Source: Asparagopsis taxiformis
Taxonomy: Eukaryota > Rhodophyta > Florideophyceae > Bonnemaisoniales > Bonnemaisoniaceae
DNA: 23,798 bases
Direction: 5' to 3'
NCBI GenBank assembly: GCA_030407315.1
Contig: JALQPE010001122.1
Location: forward strand, 1 to 23,798
The notes under the pieces were generated by a model, which saw only the letters and a program-made list of their open reading frames with translations, made no database searches and was not told the origin of the DNA. Below are positions 1 through 8,109 of the stretch, piece after piece. Both the position numbers and the translations under genes were made by a program. How positions within the stretch are numbered: position 1 is the first letter of the stretch; each line of letters begins with the position of its first letter.

Positions 1-588
1 GGAAGTGTCGAAATGACAGCCAATATGATAAGTATAGATTACTTCGGACTGCATGATAAGCTCGACCGATCGGAATTTGATAGGATGGTGGCATATTTCC
101 TAAAGGAAGGCTTGCTCTAGTAAATATAGAGCAAGTACCTCATGTAGCTATCATGAGACTGCTCATTTACTTCAATCTTATATCCAAGGTGAGCTCGATT
201 ATGTATCCCATTTATACGGATAAAGAAAAACAGACTATCCTGGCTTATGCAATACGAGAAGGTGGTGCCGATTTTCTCACTTACCTAGGAGCAAACATGG
301 TTGATTCCACAAAGTGGGCCTATGGAGAAAAATATGAAAAAGAACTTTGGCGGGCTATGGAGCCGATTTTAAAGGATCATGTAGATGATCATCCGGTTGG
401 TTTTCCGGTAAGTCAGAGGAGCACCCTGATTGGCCTTTTCAAATTGGATATTATATGGGGTTTAAAATGGTGCAATTTTACTATGAAATAGTGAAGATAA
501 GGAAGCAGCCTTACTGCTCATACTGAATAGTCACAAAGAAGAGGATTTTCAAAAATTTCACGAAGCCTATCGTCAGAAATGGAATTAG
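1..588 (+). CDS. DUF2268/GldB-like predicted Zn metalloprotease, 5'-truncated, frameshifted
   Basis: Seen: the coding sense moves through several frames. Frame 1 (1-120) reads SVEMTANMISIDYFGLHD; the frame then changes near 115, and a frame-2 stretch gives the zinc-protease motif HETAH at 152-166, followed by LLQSYIQGELDYVSHLYG. Another change near 210-220 leads to YAIREGGADFLTYLGA and EKELW (230-350). A change near 400 gives GYYMGFKMVQFYYE (437-487), and one near 490 leads to AALLILNSHKEEDFQKF and a stop at 586-588. This order (HExxH, then EGxADF, then a GYYxGxKxV block and a Dk.xAxxxIL tail) is what I recall for DUF2268-type putative Zn-dependent proteases, related to the GldB family of Bacteroidota. 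The start lies before the window, so secretion or lipidation cannot be judged. Five frame changes in under 600 bases look like sequence errors. The in-frame ATG at 201 is not taken as a true start because HETAH lies upstream of it. Substrate unknown. Confidence 0.6.
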
Positions 589-1273
589 AACAAAATCTAC
601 AGATCACAACACCTATAGGCAATAGCGACCTGCGGGAGGCTGCTGTTCATGGCTAAACCTTACCCAACATATTGACAAAAGGAGTAGGCAATATTTTTCG
701 AGTAGGTGCGGAAGGTATTCAGAAACTAAAATCTGCTAAGCTTAGTACCGTGTGCAAAAAATAAATGAATAGTCAGCGCGGCATATATCCGAAGTTTTCC
801 ATGGTTTTGTTGGTAAAAACACTATAGCCGTCAGGTTAAGGTAAATCTGGGAAGACAAACTGCAGATTGAGCAACTAAATGGGTATAACTCTATGCGGGA
901 GGCTCGGCAAAATACTGTTTGAGGGACCGAGTTACGTTTTGCCAAGCGTTCTTTGCTGACTTTCTTAGGCGATTGTAAGAAAGTCAGTCGCCGAAGGCAA
1001 TTTCAAGGGATATTCAAATCTCAAGGGCATAAATTATGCATAAAGAAGGTGAAATACGGCTACAAATTGAGCCTGCTGCAAGACTATAAGCTATTGCTAA
1101 CTGTTAGCCTGACGGCTATAGTGAAAATACCACAAGCGAGGAGGTAAACTTCGGATATCTAACTGGTCTTGTGTTGATATTGAGCATTAAGAAATATGTC
1201 GTTATTCCTACTCTGATTACCACTATTATTATAGACTGTACCTTCTACATAAGGACCCAGTCCGTTCTTCTAC
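589..1273. other. Region with no assignable gene; possible heavily frameshifted coding
   Basis: No open frame on either strand is convincing. Short plus-strand stretches look protein-like: one near 660-760 reading KGVGNIFRVGAEGIQKL, one near 820-880 reading VKVNLGRQTAD, and pieces near 1000-1090 including NFKGYSNLKGINYA and GEIRLQIEPAARL in different frames. They suggest a further plus-strand gene broken many times, like its left neighbour, but I cannot name a family. The 1150-1273 part holds only the tail end of the minus-strand gene to the right. The reading direction is a guess. Confidence 0.25.
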
Positions 1274-2989
1274 CTACAATCTAACTTGAGTTCCTTCAAG
1301 TAGGTGAATGTCCATCACTATTCTTTGCATGAACCTTATTTGCCAAAATCTTGGATTGTCGATTATTCTATTAATTGTTGACAGTGACTTTTTGTTATTC
1401 GTTAGAATTTTGAACTCATAAAAGATTCTGTTGGACCCTCTCCGATAAAAATCTTCGGCAGAAGAATATTCCTTTTTGAAAGACCTATCATCATAAATGT
1501 AGTTCACACCGGTGTTGGTGTTAAAATAGAAAAGTATTTGCTGAATGCTTGCTCCTTGCTTAGTTGTACTAACTAGGAGAATGTCTGAAGAATCGGGAGA
1601 CATGAAAAAAATATGCTTATTATCCTGATCTAGGCGTTTGTGAAATAAGAAATCTTCAATAGCAAGACTGGATGACTTTTTTTGTTTGTTCGTAAATACA
1701 TCGGAAGTGGTTTTCATAAAGGGATTTTAGAAAAGCGACTTTAGCTAGTGCTTCTTTTTTTGCCGTTGCCCTTCGGTTGTATTCACTAATAATTCGAGGC
1801 TCATCTTGGCCTGGTGCAGGCTGCAAATAATACAGCTCCTGGAAATAATTCGGATTTTTGTTTGCAGTTCCTTTTAAGAAGTATTGGTCGGTGCTGAGTG
1901 TGGCTCGAATCCCCGTATTAAATTTATTTAAATTCAGTTTTTCTATACTGAAATCTACTTTGTCAAATGAAGTTCCACTAGAAGTCAAGAGGTAAAACCA
2001 TTTATCATTCTTTTTAAAGCAGTAATTCTCATAGCTATGCTATCGATGGAAATAGAAAGTCCTCCAAACAATTCTCTGGCTTCCTTTATCCTTGTAGCCG
2101 CATAGTCTTGACCTGTGGTGTCTTCAAATATTCTGAAGAAAATGCCTTGAAATATAGTAGAGTCTTTATTGGTGATACCATCAATGAAATGATAATGCTC
2201 AAGCTCTGGGTTTTCTGCCAGTACTATTTTTCTGAGACCGCTAAATATGTCATCAATTGTTGGTTCACTATTAAGCACTTCTTTTCGTTCATGATAAAGA
2301 TTAATCATTGTTTTCATGACAGGATCAACGGTTGCTATTGCGTCTGCCAAGGGTTGGGTTAAATTGGCGTATAAATCGTGGCAATAAGACAAGAGCTTGT
2401 TCGAGCCTAGATTAATAAAAGTACTATACTCGGTGGTAGTTATGCCCTGATTAGGTGTCGCCATACTTACTTTAGCGGTAATTGTATCAGGACTTGATAG
2501 GAAGATCGTATCAAAGCTGATTTTGAAATCAGCTGATATTCTTTCATCGTTTTTAAATCCTCGGATTTCCCTTCTGTAATCAAATAGTCATGCGCCAGAT
2601 GAAATCGTTCCTCATCTTCATAGGCATGAATCAACCCTTGGTAAAGGTTATCTGAAAGGGATGCAAGAAACAAGGTTACTGTCGTTAATTTAATGTCATC
2701 ATATTGCTCGCAAGCATCTAGCACCTTCTGTAGTGATAAAGTGGTTGGATCTTTCTCATTACTCCTTGAAGCAAAGAGCGGTTGAACTCATTCAAGTATT
2801 TTCTAAAACCACTATCTATTGATTTGCTGATGTTGAGTCAATGCAACTATAAGGAGGGATCATGATTTGAATTTTGGTCATTCGGTCTCCATAAATTGAT
2901 TTGACTTGCGATACTCCAGGAAGAGATAGAAAGGTGAAAAAACTAATCAATAGCAATAGCTTATGACCTCTAATGAAGTTGATACTCAT
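1274..2989 (-). CDS. Unrecognised secreted protein, ~570 aa, frameshifted
   Basis: Start chosen at ATG 2987-2989 because it opens a good signal peptide (KLLLLISFFTFLSLPGVSQ), so the product is probably exported. The sense then runs through six overlapping pieces: 2989-2816, a short piece about 2820-2720, 2724 to about 2500, about 2500-1985, 1988 to about 1700, and about 1700 to the stop at 1274-1276. At each join the next frame continues smoothly; for example reading AAA-AAG-AAT-GAT-AAA-TGG near 2005-1990 joins the sense to WFYLLTSSG. There are therefore about five single-base breaks, several beside A runs. The mature part is helical and charged in the first two thirds (DLYANLTQPLADAIATVDPV, ARELFGGLSISIDSIAMRI), with a more beta-like C-terminal third. 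I recognise no domain. It points away from the plus-strand gene at 3267, leaving a ~277-base divergent gap for promoters. Function unknown. Confidence 0.6.
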
Positions 2990-3266
2990 AGCGATAATTT
3001 GAACTTAGATGGTGGATGTGTTTGAATTTCATTTGATAGAGCGCTCAATTATATTTCAAATGAAGGCTTAAATTTAATATATTCTATGACTTTAGAACCT
3101 CGGCCTTACTTCGGATGGCCTTCATAGAAACAACTATCAAGGTAGTAACCCTATGTTTCTTATAGCAGATAGAGTAAGTTCTACTTACCGGATACAGTTT
3201 TTTATCCCACTAGGAACTTTCCTTCTTCAAATTCGATTTTTAAGCTAAACAAATCGCGCTATCTCT

Positions 3267-3772
3267 ATGGAAAGTTACCTGTACACAGACACACAAACAA
3301 TTAGTTTTGATGCCATCTTGACGATCCTGCGTGATCATGCGGGAGTGTATCTTGATCCGTATTCCATTTACCCGCTTCTAGGTATTGGAGATCAGCAGTA
3401 CGAACACCAGGCTGATATCAGAGACGGTCTCAAAAAGCTTGAGAAGCACAGGCTTGTAGTCAGTAATGATGCGGGGCATCCCATGATTCATGCTCAAGGT
3501 ATTTCCTTTTTGAAAGCTGGAGGTTTTACTAGACAGCGAAAGGCATTTATGCTTACCTGAGGGGAGACGAAAATGTAAGCTTTCCAAAGGAGGAGTTTCA
3601 AGCACTTCAAATACAGGATCTTAATCAGCGCTTGGCAAAGCTCGAATGGAAACTAAGGTCTCAACAAAATGCTTTCGAGACATGGAGAAGGAAACAGAGG
3701 AAGCAAACTTACATGATGCTAGTAGTCCTTTGTCTGTTGCTAGTTGCACTTGTTCTTCTACGACTAGGGTAG
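3267..3772 (+). CDS. Winged-helix-like protein with coiled coil and C-terminal membrane tail, frameshifted
   Basis: The first ~95 residues look like a winged-helix domain: a helical part (FDAILTILRDHAGVYLD), then ADIRDGLKKLEKHRLVVSND and the closing HAQGISFLKAGGF, which matches the usual 'LTxKGxxFLxxGG' wing end. The frame stops at 3558-3560, but shifting one frame at about 3545-3555 continues as YAYLRGDENVSFPKEEF, a charged probable coiled coil (QDLNQRLAKLEWKLRSQQN), a basic patch (RRKQRKQ) and a single C-terminal membrane segment (MLVVLCLLLVALVLLRL), with stop TAG at 3770-3772. Total is about 168 residues with one frame break. The basic patch before the helix predicts an N-in, tail-anchored topology, leaving the winged helix in the cytoplasm. 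No clear ribosome site precedes the ATG, as is common in Bacteroidota. It could be a membrane-tethered DNA-binding or scaffold protein; no family is recognised. Confidence 0.65.
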
Positions 3773-3843
3773 TTATACTCCTTGGAATGAGGCTCATATA
3801 AATATTTGAAGTGCTGTCAGAATTAAACCTTCTACACCTTGTA

Positions 3844-4364
3844 TTAGGGAATACACTTCAGCTCCATCCATCCGTTGCAAACCGCTATATGGATGCCTGA
3901 ATCGGATTGCTTACCTGGGCTTGGCGGGGCAAAATACATGTAACGATCATACCTGTCATTATTTTCTAAGTCCGGATTCAATAGCGTACCGCTGCTTTTT
4001 TGTTGATACCCTAAAGCCAAGGCTTCCTTTGTGAAGGCTTCCAGGAATTGCGCTTGACAAGTAAACCAGAAGGATCCAAAACCTCCTCTAATGGACCGAA
4101 TACCTGCACAAGCACTCAAGCCAAACTCTACTTCTGCTTGCTCCGGCGCACCTTCAAGCACCCATTGACGTACCTCCACCTCACTTTTTTAACAATTTGT
4201 GCATGTAAATCCTGATCATTAGCCCAAGTGGCCATCTCATACCGATCCATTTCCGATAATTCAATAATCCGACTCATGTTAAGGTCATGTGGACGTTGAG
4301 CAAAGGTGCAAGCAATAGCAAACACAGAAATCAAGAAAAAAAGCATGATTTTAGAGTGGCTCAT
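3844..4364 (-). CDS. Small exported protein of unknown function, frameshifted
   Basis: ATG at 4362-4364 opens a typical signal peptide (MLFFLISVFAIACTFAQ), with a likely signal peptidase I site after AFAQ-type residues. The frame runs to 4128, but conservation-like sense passes to the frame 4179-3844 at an A run near 4185 (the piece VKK changes to SEVEVRQWVLEG), giving a product of about 173 residues. The mature part contains ACAGIRSIRGGFGSFWFTCQ, LEAFTKEALALGYQQ and a C-terminal SDSGIHIAVCNGWMELK; four cysteines could form disulphides outside the cytoplasm. The cysteine in IAC within the signal peptide is not followed by a convincing lipoprotein context. It is convergent with the gene at 3267-3772 and divergent from 4469-4884. 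No family recognised. Confidence 0.55.
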
Positions 4365-4468
4365 ATATTTGCCAGAGGTATTGAGGGTTGAACAATAAAG
4401 TGTTTTATACTTTTAACAAGATAAGCTTTGAAGAATTATCATACAGATAGCTAAAACACGAATTGAAA

Positions 4469-4884
4469 ATGATGGAACTCTCATTCGAATACATGAATAA
4501 ATTGGCCAGTCAAATACAATTCATTAGTGCGCTCCTATGTGGGTTTTCGCTAACAGTATTGGTTCTATTGTTTGACAAAAAAGGTGCCGATAAAATCAGT
4601 ATAAATATATTTCGATGCTCAATTTTAGCGACGGGGACGTTCCTAGTGTCAATTTTCGCGATGACCAATGTTTTTATGATGACGACAGCGGGATTCCCTT
4701 AAAAGCGGAAAGTAAAGATCTGATATTCCCCAATAGCTTAGGTATTGTCTCATTCTTTATAGGCATTATTTCGATTGCGATCATCATTTCGTTAGTCGGC
4801 TGGACGAAATCCAAAAACTTGGGGATATTTTCGACTATCATTGGAGTTATTGCATTGATACTAATTTTACTAATGATGACTTGA
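4469..4884 (+). CDS. Small integral membrane protein (about four TM helices), frameshifted
   Basis: Start taken at ATG 4469 (a TTG at 4463 and a second ATG at 4472 are alternatives). The first frame gives two membrane segments (FISALLCGFSLTVLVLLF and CSILATGTFLVSIFAMTNVF) and stops at 4700-4702. The sense continues in another frame from about 4690 as LKAESKDLIFPNSLG, followed by two further hydrophobic segments (IVSFFIGIISIAIIISLVGW and IFSTIIGVIALILILLMM), with a stop at 4882-4884. The joined product is about 138 residues with one frame break near 4695. The polar loop between helices 2 and 3 lies on the side opposite the charged loop DKKGADK. I recognise no family. It lies 174 bases before the EAD11-like membrane protein on the same strand, so co-transcription is possible. 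Confidence 0.6.
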
Positions 4885-5057
4885 ATATTCAGCAGGCAAT
4901 CAGACTTAGGGTAAGCTCACCAGAGAATCTTTTAACTTCCCCTTAAACATATTTAGGAAAATTTTAATACACACTAGAGGCCTACTACTTGACTATCTAT
5001 CAGAACTTTGAGAATTTAGAAGGAAAGAAAGAATCCTAAACACCAAAGCCTGAAATC

Positions 5058-5948
5058 ATGTGTCCCAAGAACAGCAATCTCATTAGCAAAATTTCTATTT
5101 CCCTACTTTGTCTATTGTTTTGTAACAGCCTCCTGCTCGGACAAAGGCCGACGCATAAGTTGCTCATTCGCTTTACAAATGCGGGGCAGGTGGTAGACTC
5201 TACTACGCTGAAAATATCCAACCCCTCCGCCCTTGGTTCATCCTCTACACTTAGTTTCTTTTGTGCGCCGACTAACTTTTCTCGAGGAGCTGCGAGGCCA
5301 AACCCTACGGATTGGATCCCCATTCCTGAGTCGAAGTTCCAAATTGGAAGGGCCGATCGAACGCAGCAGGTTACCTTGCAACTCGACAATAACGAAGGTT
5401 GGGCAAAGTCTATTGGATTGAAGCCTGGAGCTGAGATTTTGACCAAAGTGGTCTTGCCAGAAGGGTTTGAGCCGTTAAATAAGCGCGCATTAGAAGCAGA
5501 AGGGAGGTATAATAGCGACCAACCGAACGAGCTGATTATTGTCATTAAGATCCCAGGAGCGGCCTTGACCCTGGATGAAGAGGGGCAAATGTCCATGACG
5601 GCTAGTGGCTATTTCTTAGGTACTATTCTGTCGCTGATCTTGTTGCGATTTCTATATAGAAATTGGAAGCATCGTACGAACTGGATAGCCAAAAAACCAG
5701 GAAAAGAGGAGTATCTGCAAGTGAAGGAACTAATCCGAAAAGGTAAATTGAATCGTGGATTAGAACGGCTTTCTGGAATCCTCCTGTACTTCGATTGCGA
5801 ACTACAAAAGGAGATCGAACTGCTTACTTTCCAATTGTCCGCCATCGTTAAAGAACGGGAGCTGGGCCGATTAAGTACGGAACACTTTTCAGTAGAACAA
5901 AATCGGATTACGGGTGCTGCTTTGAGTTTGTTGAAAGAAATCGAGTAG
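5058..5948 (+). CDS. Membrane-anchored protein with C-terminal effector-associated domain (EAD11-like)
   Basis: Intact, 296 residues. Residues 1-29 form a signal peptide (ISLLCLLFCNSLLLGQ). Residues 30-180 form an exported domain rich in beta-strands, unrecognised, with a proline-rich segment at 78-90. Residues 183-200 form a membrane helix (GYFLGTILSLILLRFLYR) followed by basic residues, placing the C-terminus in the cytoplasm. Residues about 219-296 match my memory of effector-associated domain 11: VKELIRKGKLNRGLERL, then an aromatic/acidic turn, LQKEIELLTFQLSAIVKE, the GRLS turn, and NRITGAALSLLKEI at the very end. EADs are small helical adaptor domains known from modular bacterial conflict and signalling proteins, where like domains are thought to pair sensors with effectors. 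Inference: this protein could link a periplasmic signal to a cytoplasmic EAD11 partner encoded elsewhere. No NTPase, protease or nuclease effector lies beside it. The domain call is from pattern recognition only. Confidence 0.7.
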   Translation: MCPKNSNLISKISISLLCLLFCNSLLLGQRPTHKLLIRFTNAGQVVDSTTLKISNPSALGSSSTLSFFCAPTNFSRGAARPNPTDWIPIPESKFQIGRADRTQQVTLQLDNNEGWAKSIGLKPGAEILTKVVLPEGFEPLNKRALEAEGRYNSDQPNELIIVIKIPGAALTLDEEGQMSMTASGYFLGTILSLILLRFLYRNWKHRTNWIAKKPGKEEYLQVKELIRKGKLNRGLERLSGILLYFDCELQKEIELLTFQLSAIVKERELGRLSTEHFSVEQNRITGAALSLLKEIE

Positions 5949-6042
5949 TGCCGGTTGCAATATTGCCTTAAAGTGGCTTAGTCATGAATTTATGGCTAAG
6001 CCATTTTATATTTATAGCATTAAGAATAATAATGTCACCACC

Positions 6043-6597
6043 ATGCTCACCCACTCATCCAAACTCACCCTTCACATGGTCGCTAGCTTAGACGGCTTCA
6101 TCGCGAACAAAGACAACACCATAGACTGGATGCATTCCAAAGATAGCTATCCTGCAGGTGTTACACTGACCGAAGAAGATATTACTGAATTTCTAGCTGG
6201 AATCGACTGCTATGTTATGGGCTCAAAGACTTATGAGCATGCCTTGAAACTGGGGTGGCCCTACGGAGAGGTACCGGTGTATGTGTTGACCCATAGGGGA
6301 CTTCAGACCGATAGAGAAAGCGTCGAGTTTTATGCAGGGGATTTGGATAGTCTCGTGAATACAAACTTAAAAGCTAAGTACAAGAACATTTGGCTGGTGG
6401 GCGGGGCGATGCTCACAAAGGCATTTCTCCGAGCTAAACTAGTCGATGAAATTGTCCTGTCTATTATGCCTATTATTTTGGGAGGTGGATTATTGTTCTT
6501 TGATTATGTAGGAACGGAGCAGCGCTTGCATTTAAAAGACACAAAAGCTTATACTGATGGAATGGTGGAATTGACCTATGAGGTGGTCAGTGGCTAA
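6043..6597 (+). CDS. Dihydrofolate reductase family / RibD C-terminal domain protein
   Basis: 184 residues from ATG 6043; the frame is open back to 5992, but the extra N-terminus is poorly family-like, while KLTLHMVASLDGFIANKDN after 6043 is the standard RibD_C/DHFR-like opening. Further signatures are DCYVMGSKTYEHAL (nucleotide-binding region), PVYVLTH, and NIWLVGGAMLTKAFLRAKLVDEIVLSIMPIILGGG split over the C-terminal half, where the GG motif and the glycine-rich end are typical of NADPH-binding pyrimidine reductases. The family reduces pteridine or pyrimidine substrates with NADPH; the stand-alone members seen here are usually of unknown substrate and are not the classical DHFR. The gene is intact and cytoplasmic. 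It is followed by an inverted repeat at 6608-6668 before the racemase. Confidence 0.85.
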   Translation: MLTHSSKLTLHMVASLDGFIANKDNTIDWMHSKDSYPAGVTLTEEDITEFLAGIDCYVMGSKTYEHALKLGWPYGEVPVYVLTHRGLQTDRESVEFYAGDLDSLVNTNLKAKYKNIWLVGGAMLTKAFLRAKLVDEIVLSIMPIILGGGLLFFDYVGTEQRLHLKDTKAYTDGMVELTYEVVSG

Positions 6598-6607
6598 AGG
6601 AATCCCT

Positions 6608-6668
6608 AGGCACAAACATCCGAAGCTTCCATTGTACTTTCCCAAGAAAACTTCGGATGTTTGTGCCT
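6608..6668. terminator. Perfect 18-bp inverted repeat, 25-nt spacer
   Basis: The arms are 6608-6625 and 6651-6668 and are perfectly complementary over 18 bases. The spacer at 6626-6650 does not pair. The element begins 11 bases after the reductase stop and ends 24 bases before the racemase start. It could act as a terminator for the reductase, although no clear T run follows, or as an mRNA-stabilising stem or protein-binding site. Confidence 0.6.
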
Positions 6669-6691
6669 TGAATTACCAAAGGGAATAGCAC

Positions 6692-7389
6692 ATGAAAACA
6701 ATCGGACTAATCGGTGGTATGAGTTGGGAATCTTCAGCCATTTATTACAGTTGCATGAATAAGGCGGTGAGGCGAGAACTGGGTGGCTTTCATTCAGCAA
6801 AAACCTTGATGCTCTCGGTGGACTTCGCGGAGGTGGAGCATCTACAGCATAAGGGGGACTGGAAAGCCTTAGATGAAATGATGGCCGAGGCGGCTATGCA
6901 ATTGGAGAAGGGGGGGGCAGAGCTGGTCTTGTTGTGTACAAATACAATGCACTTATGCACCCCTGCCATAGAAGCGAGCATTGAAATCCCATTCTATCAT
7001 ATCGCGGAAGCGGCCGGACAGGCGATTGCAGAAAAGGGATTGAAGAAGGTGGGACTGCTGGGGACTCGTTTTACGATGGAAAAGGATTTCTATAAAGCGA
7101 AATTGCTGCAGGATTTTGGCATCGAAGTGATTATACCTGATTCGGAAGAAATGGATGTGGTGCATCAGATCATCTATGGAGAGTTGGTACATGGAGTGAT
7201 TGAGGAGGAATCTCGGGAAAAGTATAAAGCGATCATTGCCAGCTTGGAGGCGCGCGGTGCGGAAGGAGTGGTGCTGGCTGCACGGAGATTCCGCTCCTGA
7301 TCTCTGATGAAGACGTGAATATTCCGACTTTTGATACCACCACCTTACATGCGGAAGGTGCCGTGGCTTGGGCATTGCAAGGGGTATAA
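6692..7389 (+). CDS. Aspartate/glutamate racemase family protein, one frameshift
   Basis: Starts MKTIGLIGGMSWESSAIYY, the hallmark of the Asp/Glu/hydantoin racemase family. The first catalytic cysteine lies in LLCTNTMH (about residues 80-87). The frame stops at 7298-7300, but from about 7275 the next frame restores the second catalytic cysteine motif (CTEIPLLISDEDVNIPTFD) and runs to TAA at 7387-7389, so the full product is about 232 residues. A missing base in the GTGCTGGCTGCACGG stretch explains the break. The enzyme is expected to interconvert L- and D-amino acids (aspartate is the usual substrate for this subgroup) by a two-cysteine mechanism without cofactor. D-amino acids could feed peptidoglycan or signalling. 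It follows the reductase on the same strand, separated by an inverted repeat. Confidence 0.85.
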
Positions 7390-7402
7390 TTGTAGAGCTG
7401 GG

Positions 7403-7581
7403 GTGAAAAATAAGTGGCCCGATTATAAAATGCTTGCTAGAATGGCTCTGATCGGGCTGCTAGGCTGGTTTGTCTAAAGAATCTTACTGTTTGGCATTTA
7501 GAATGTCCTCCTGTCTTTGCAGCGCTTATATTTGTTTGGATTGGAATCGGAATTAGTGGAAGATCATCTTTAATCACTTAA
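7403..7581 (+). CDS. Possible small two-helix membrane protein, frameshifted
   Basis: A GTG at 7403 opens MKNKWPDYKMLARMALIGLLGWFV, then stops at 7475-7477. After one or two frame changes (about 7475-7515) a second hydrophobic stretch reads PPVFAALIFVWIGIGISG and stops at 7579-7581. The pieces together would make a ~60-residue membrane protein with two helices. It starts 14 bases after the racemase stop and ends 9 bases before the next ATG. The sense is plausible but the breaks make it uncertain; no family recognised. Confidence 0.3.
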
Positions 7582-7590
7582 AACTTAAGT

Positions 7591-8109
7591 ATGAAGACTG
7601 TCTTTCAATTACTCAGCTTAGGAATCTTGTTCCTTGGTTTCCAACCCGCAAGCGCTCAATCTGATGAGTCCTTTCCTACCGTTGAAGTCTTGAAAAAGGA
7701 AATACTCCGCCTGGATAGCCTTTTTTGGGAAGCTTATAATAGTTGTGATGTGCAGGGAATGGCTCAATTTCTATCAGAAGATCTCGAATTCTATCACGAT
7801 AAAGGTGGACTCACTTCACCCAAAGCAGCTTTGGTAGTAGGCCTTGAGCAGGGCCTGTGTGGGAACGCGAACCAGTACCTCAGACGAGAAGCCGTAAAGG
7901 GAACGGTTGAGGTTTTTCCCTTAAATAATTATGGAGCTATAATCAGTGGAGAACATCTTTTTTATGTCGTCCCAAAGGAGAAGGAGGAGTATCTGGATGG
8001 AATAGCCAAATTTACCCATGTTTGGCGATATGAAGCTGGAAAGTGGACAATGGCTAGAGTGTTAAGTTATGATCATGCGCCACCTCCTGCTGGCTTCGAA
8101 AACAACTAA
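7591..8109 (+). CDS. Exported NTF2-like (DUF4440/SnoaL-type) protein
   Basis: Intact, 172 residues. Residues 1-22 are a signal peptide ending ASAQ, so the product is periplasmic or outside. The rest has the NTF2-fold/DUF4440 pattern: EILRLDSLFWEAYNSCDVQG (first helix with W and N before the D), FLSEDLEFYHDKGGLTS, a central KGTVEVFPLNNYGAIISGEH strand pair, and a final FTHVWRYEAGKWTMARVLSYDH strand, the usual 'HVWr...gkW.l.R..s..H' ending. These small cone-shaped proteins bind diverse ligands or act as enzymes, so the exact role is open. It is one of three exported proteins of this general fold in the window. Confidence 0.75.
   Translation: MKTVFQLLSLGILFLGFQPASAQSDESFPTVEVLKKEILRLDSLFWEAYNSCDVQGMAQFLSEDLEFYHDKGGLTSPKAALVVGLEQGLCGNANQYLRREAVKGTVEVFPLNNYGAIISGEHLFYVVPKEKEEYLDGIAKFTHVWRYEAGKWTMARVLSYDHAPPPAGFENN

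Noticed and set aside
742..945. A 67-aa minus-strand open frame.
   Set aside because: Composition is not protein-like, and fragments in plus-strand frames of the same stretch look more like coding sequence.
1900..1920. A TCGAATCCC-like string suggesting a tRNA T-loop.
   Set aside because: It lies within the minus-strand secreted protein, and no acceptor or anticodon stem can be drawn around it.
5036..5596. A 186-aa minus-strand open frame opposite the EAD11-like gene.
   Set aside because: It lacks family features and lies opposite an intact gene with a signal peptide, membrane helix and domain.
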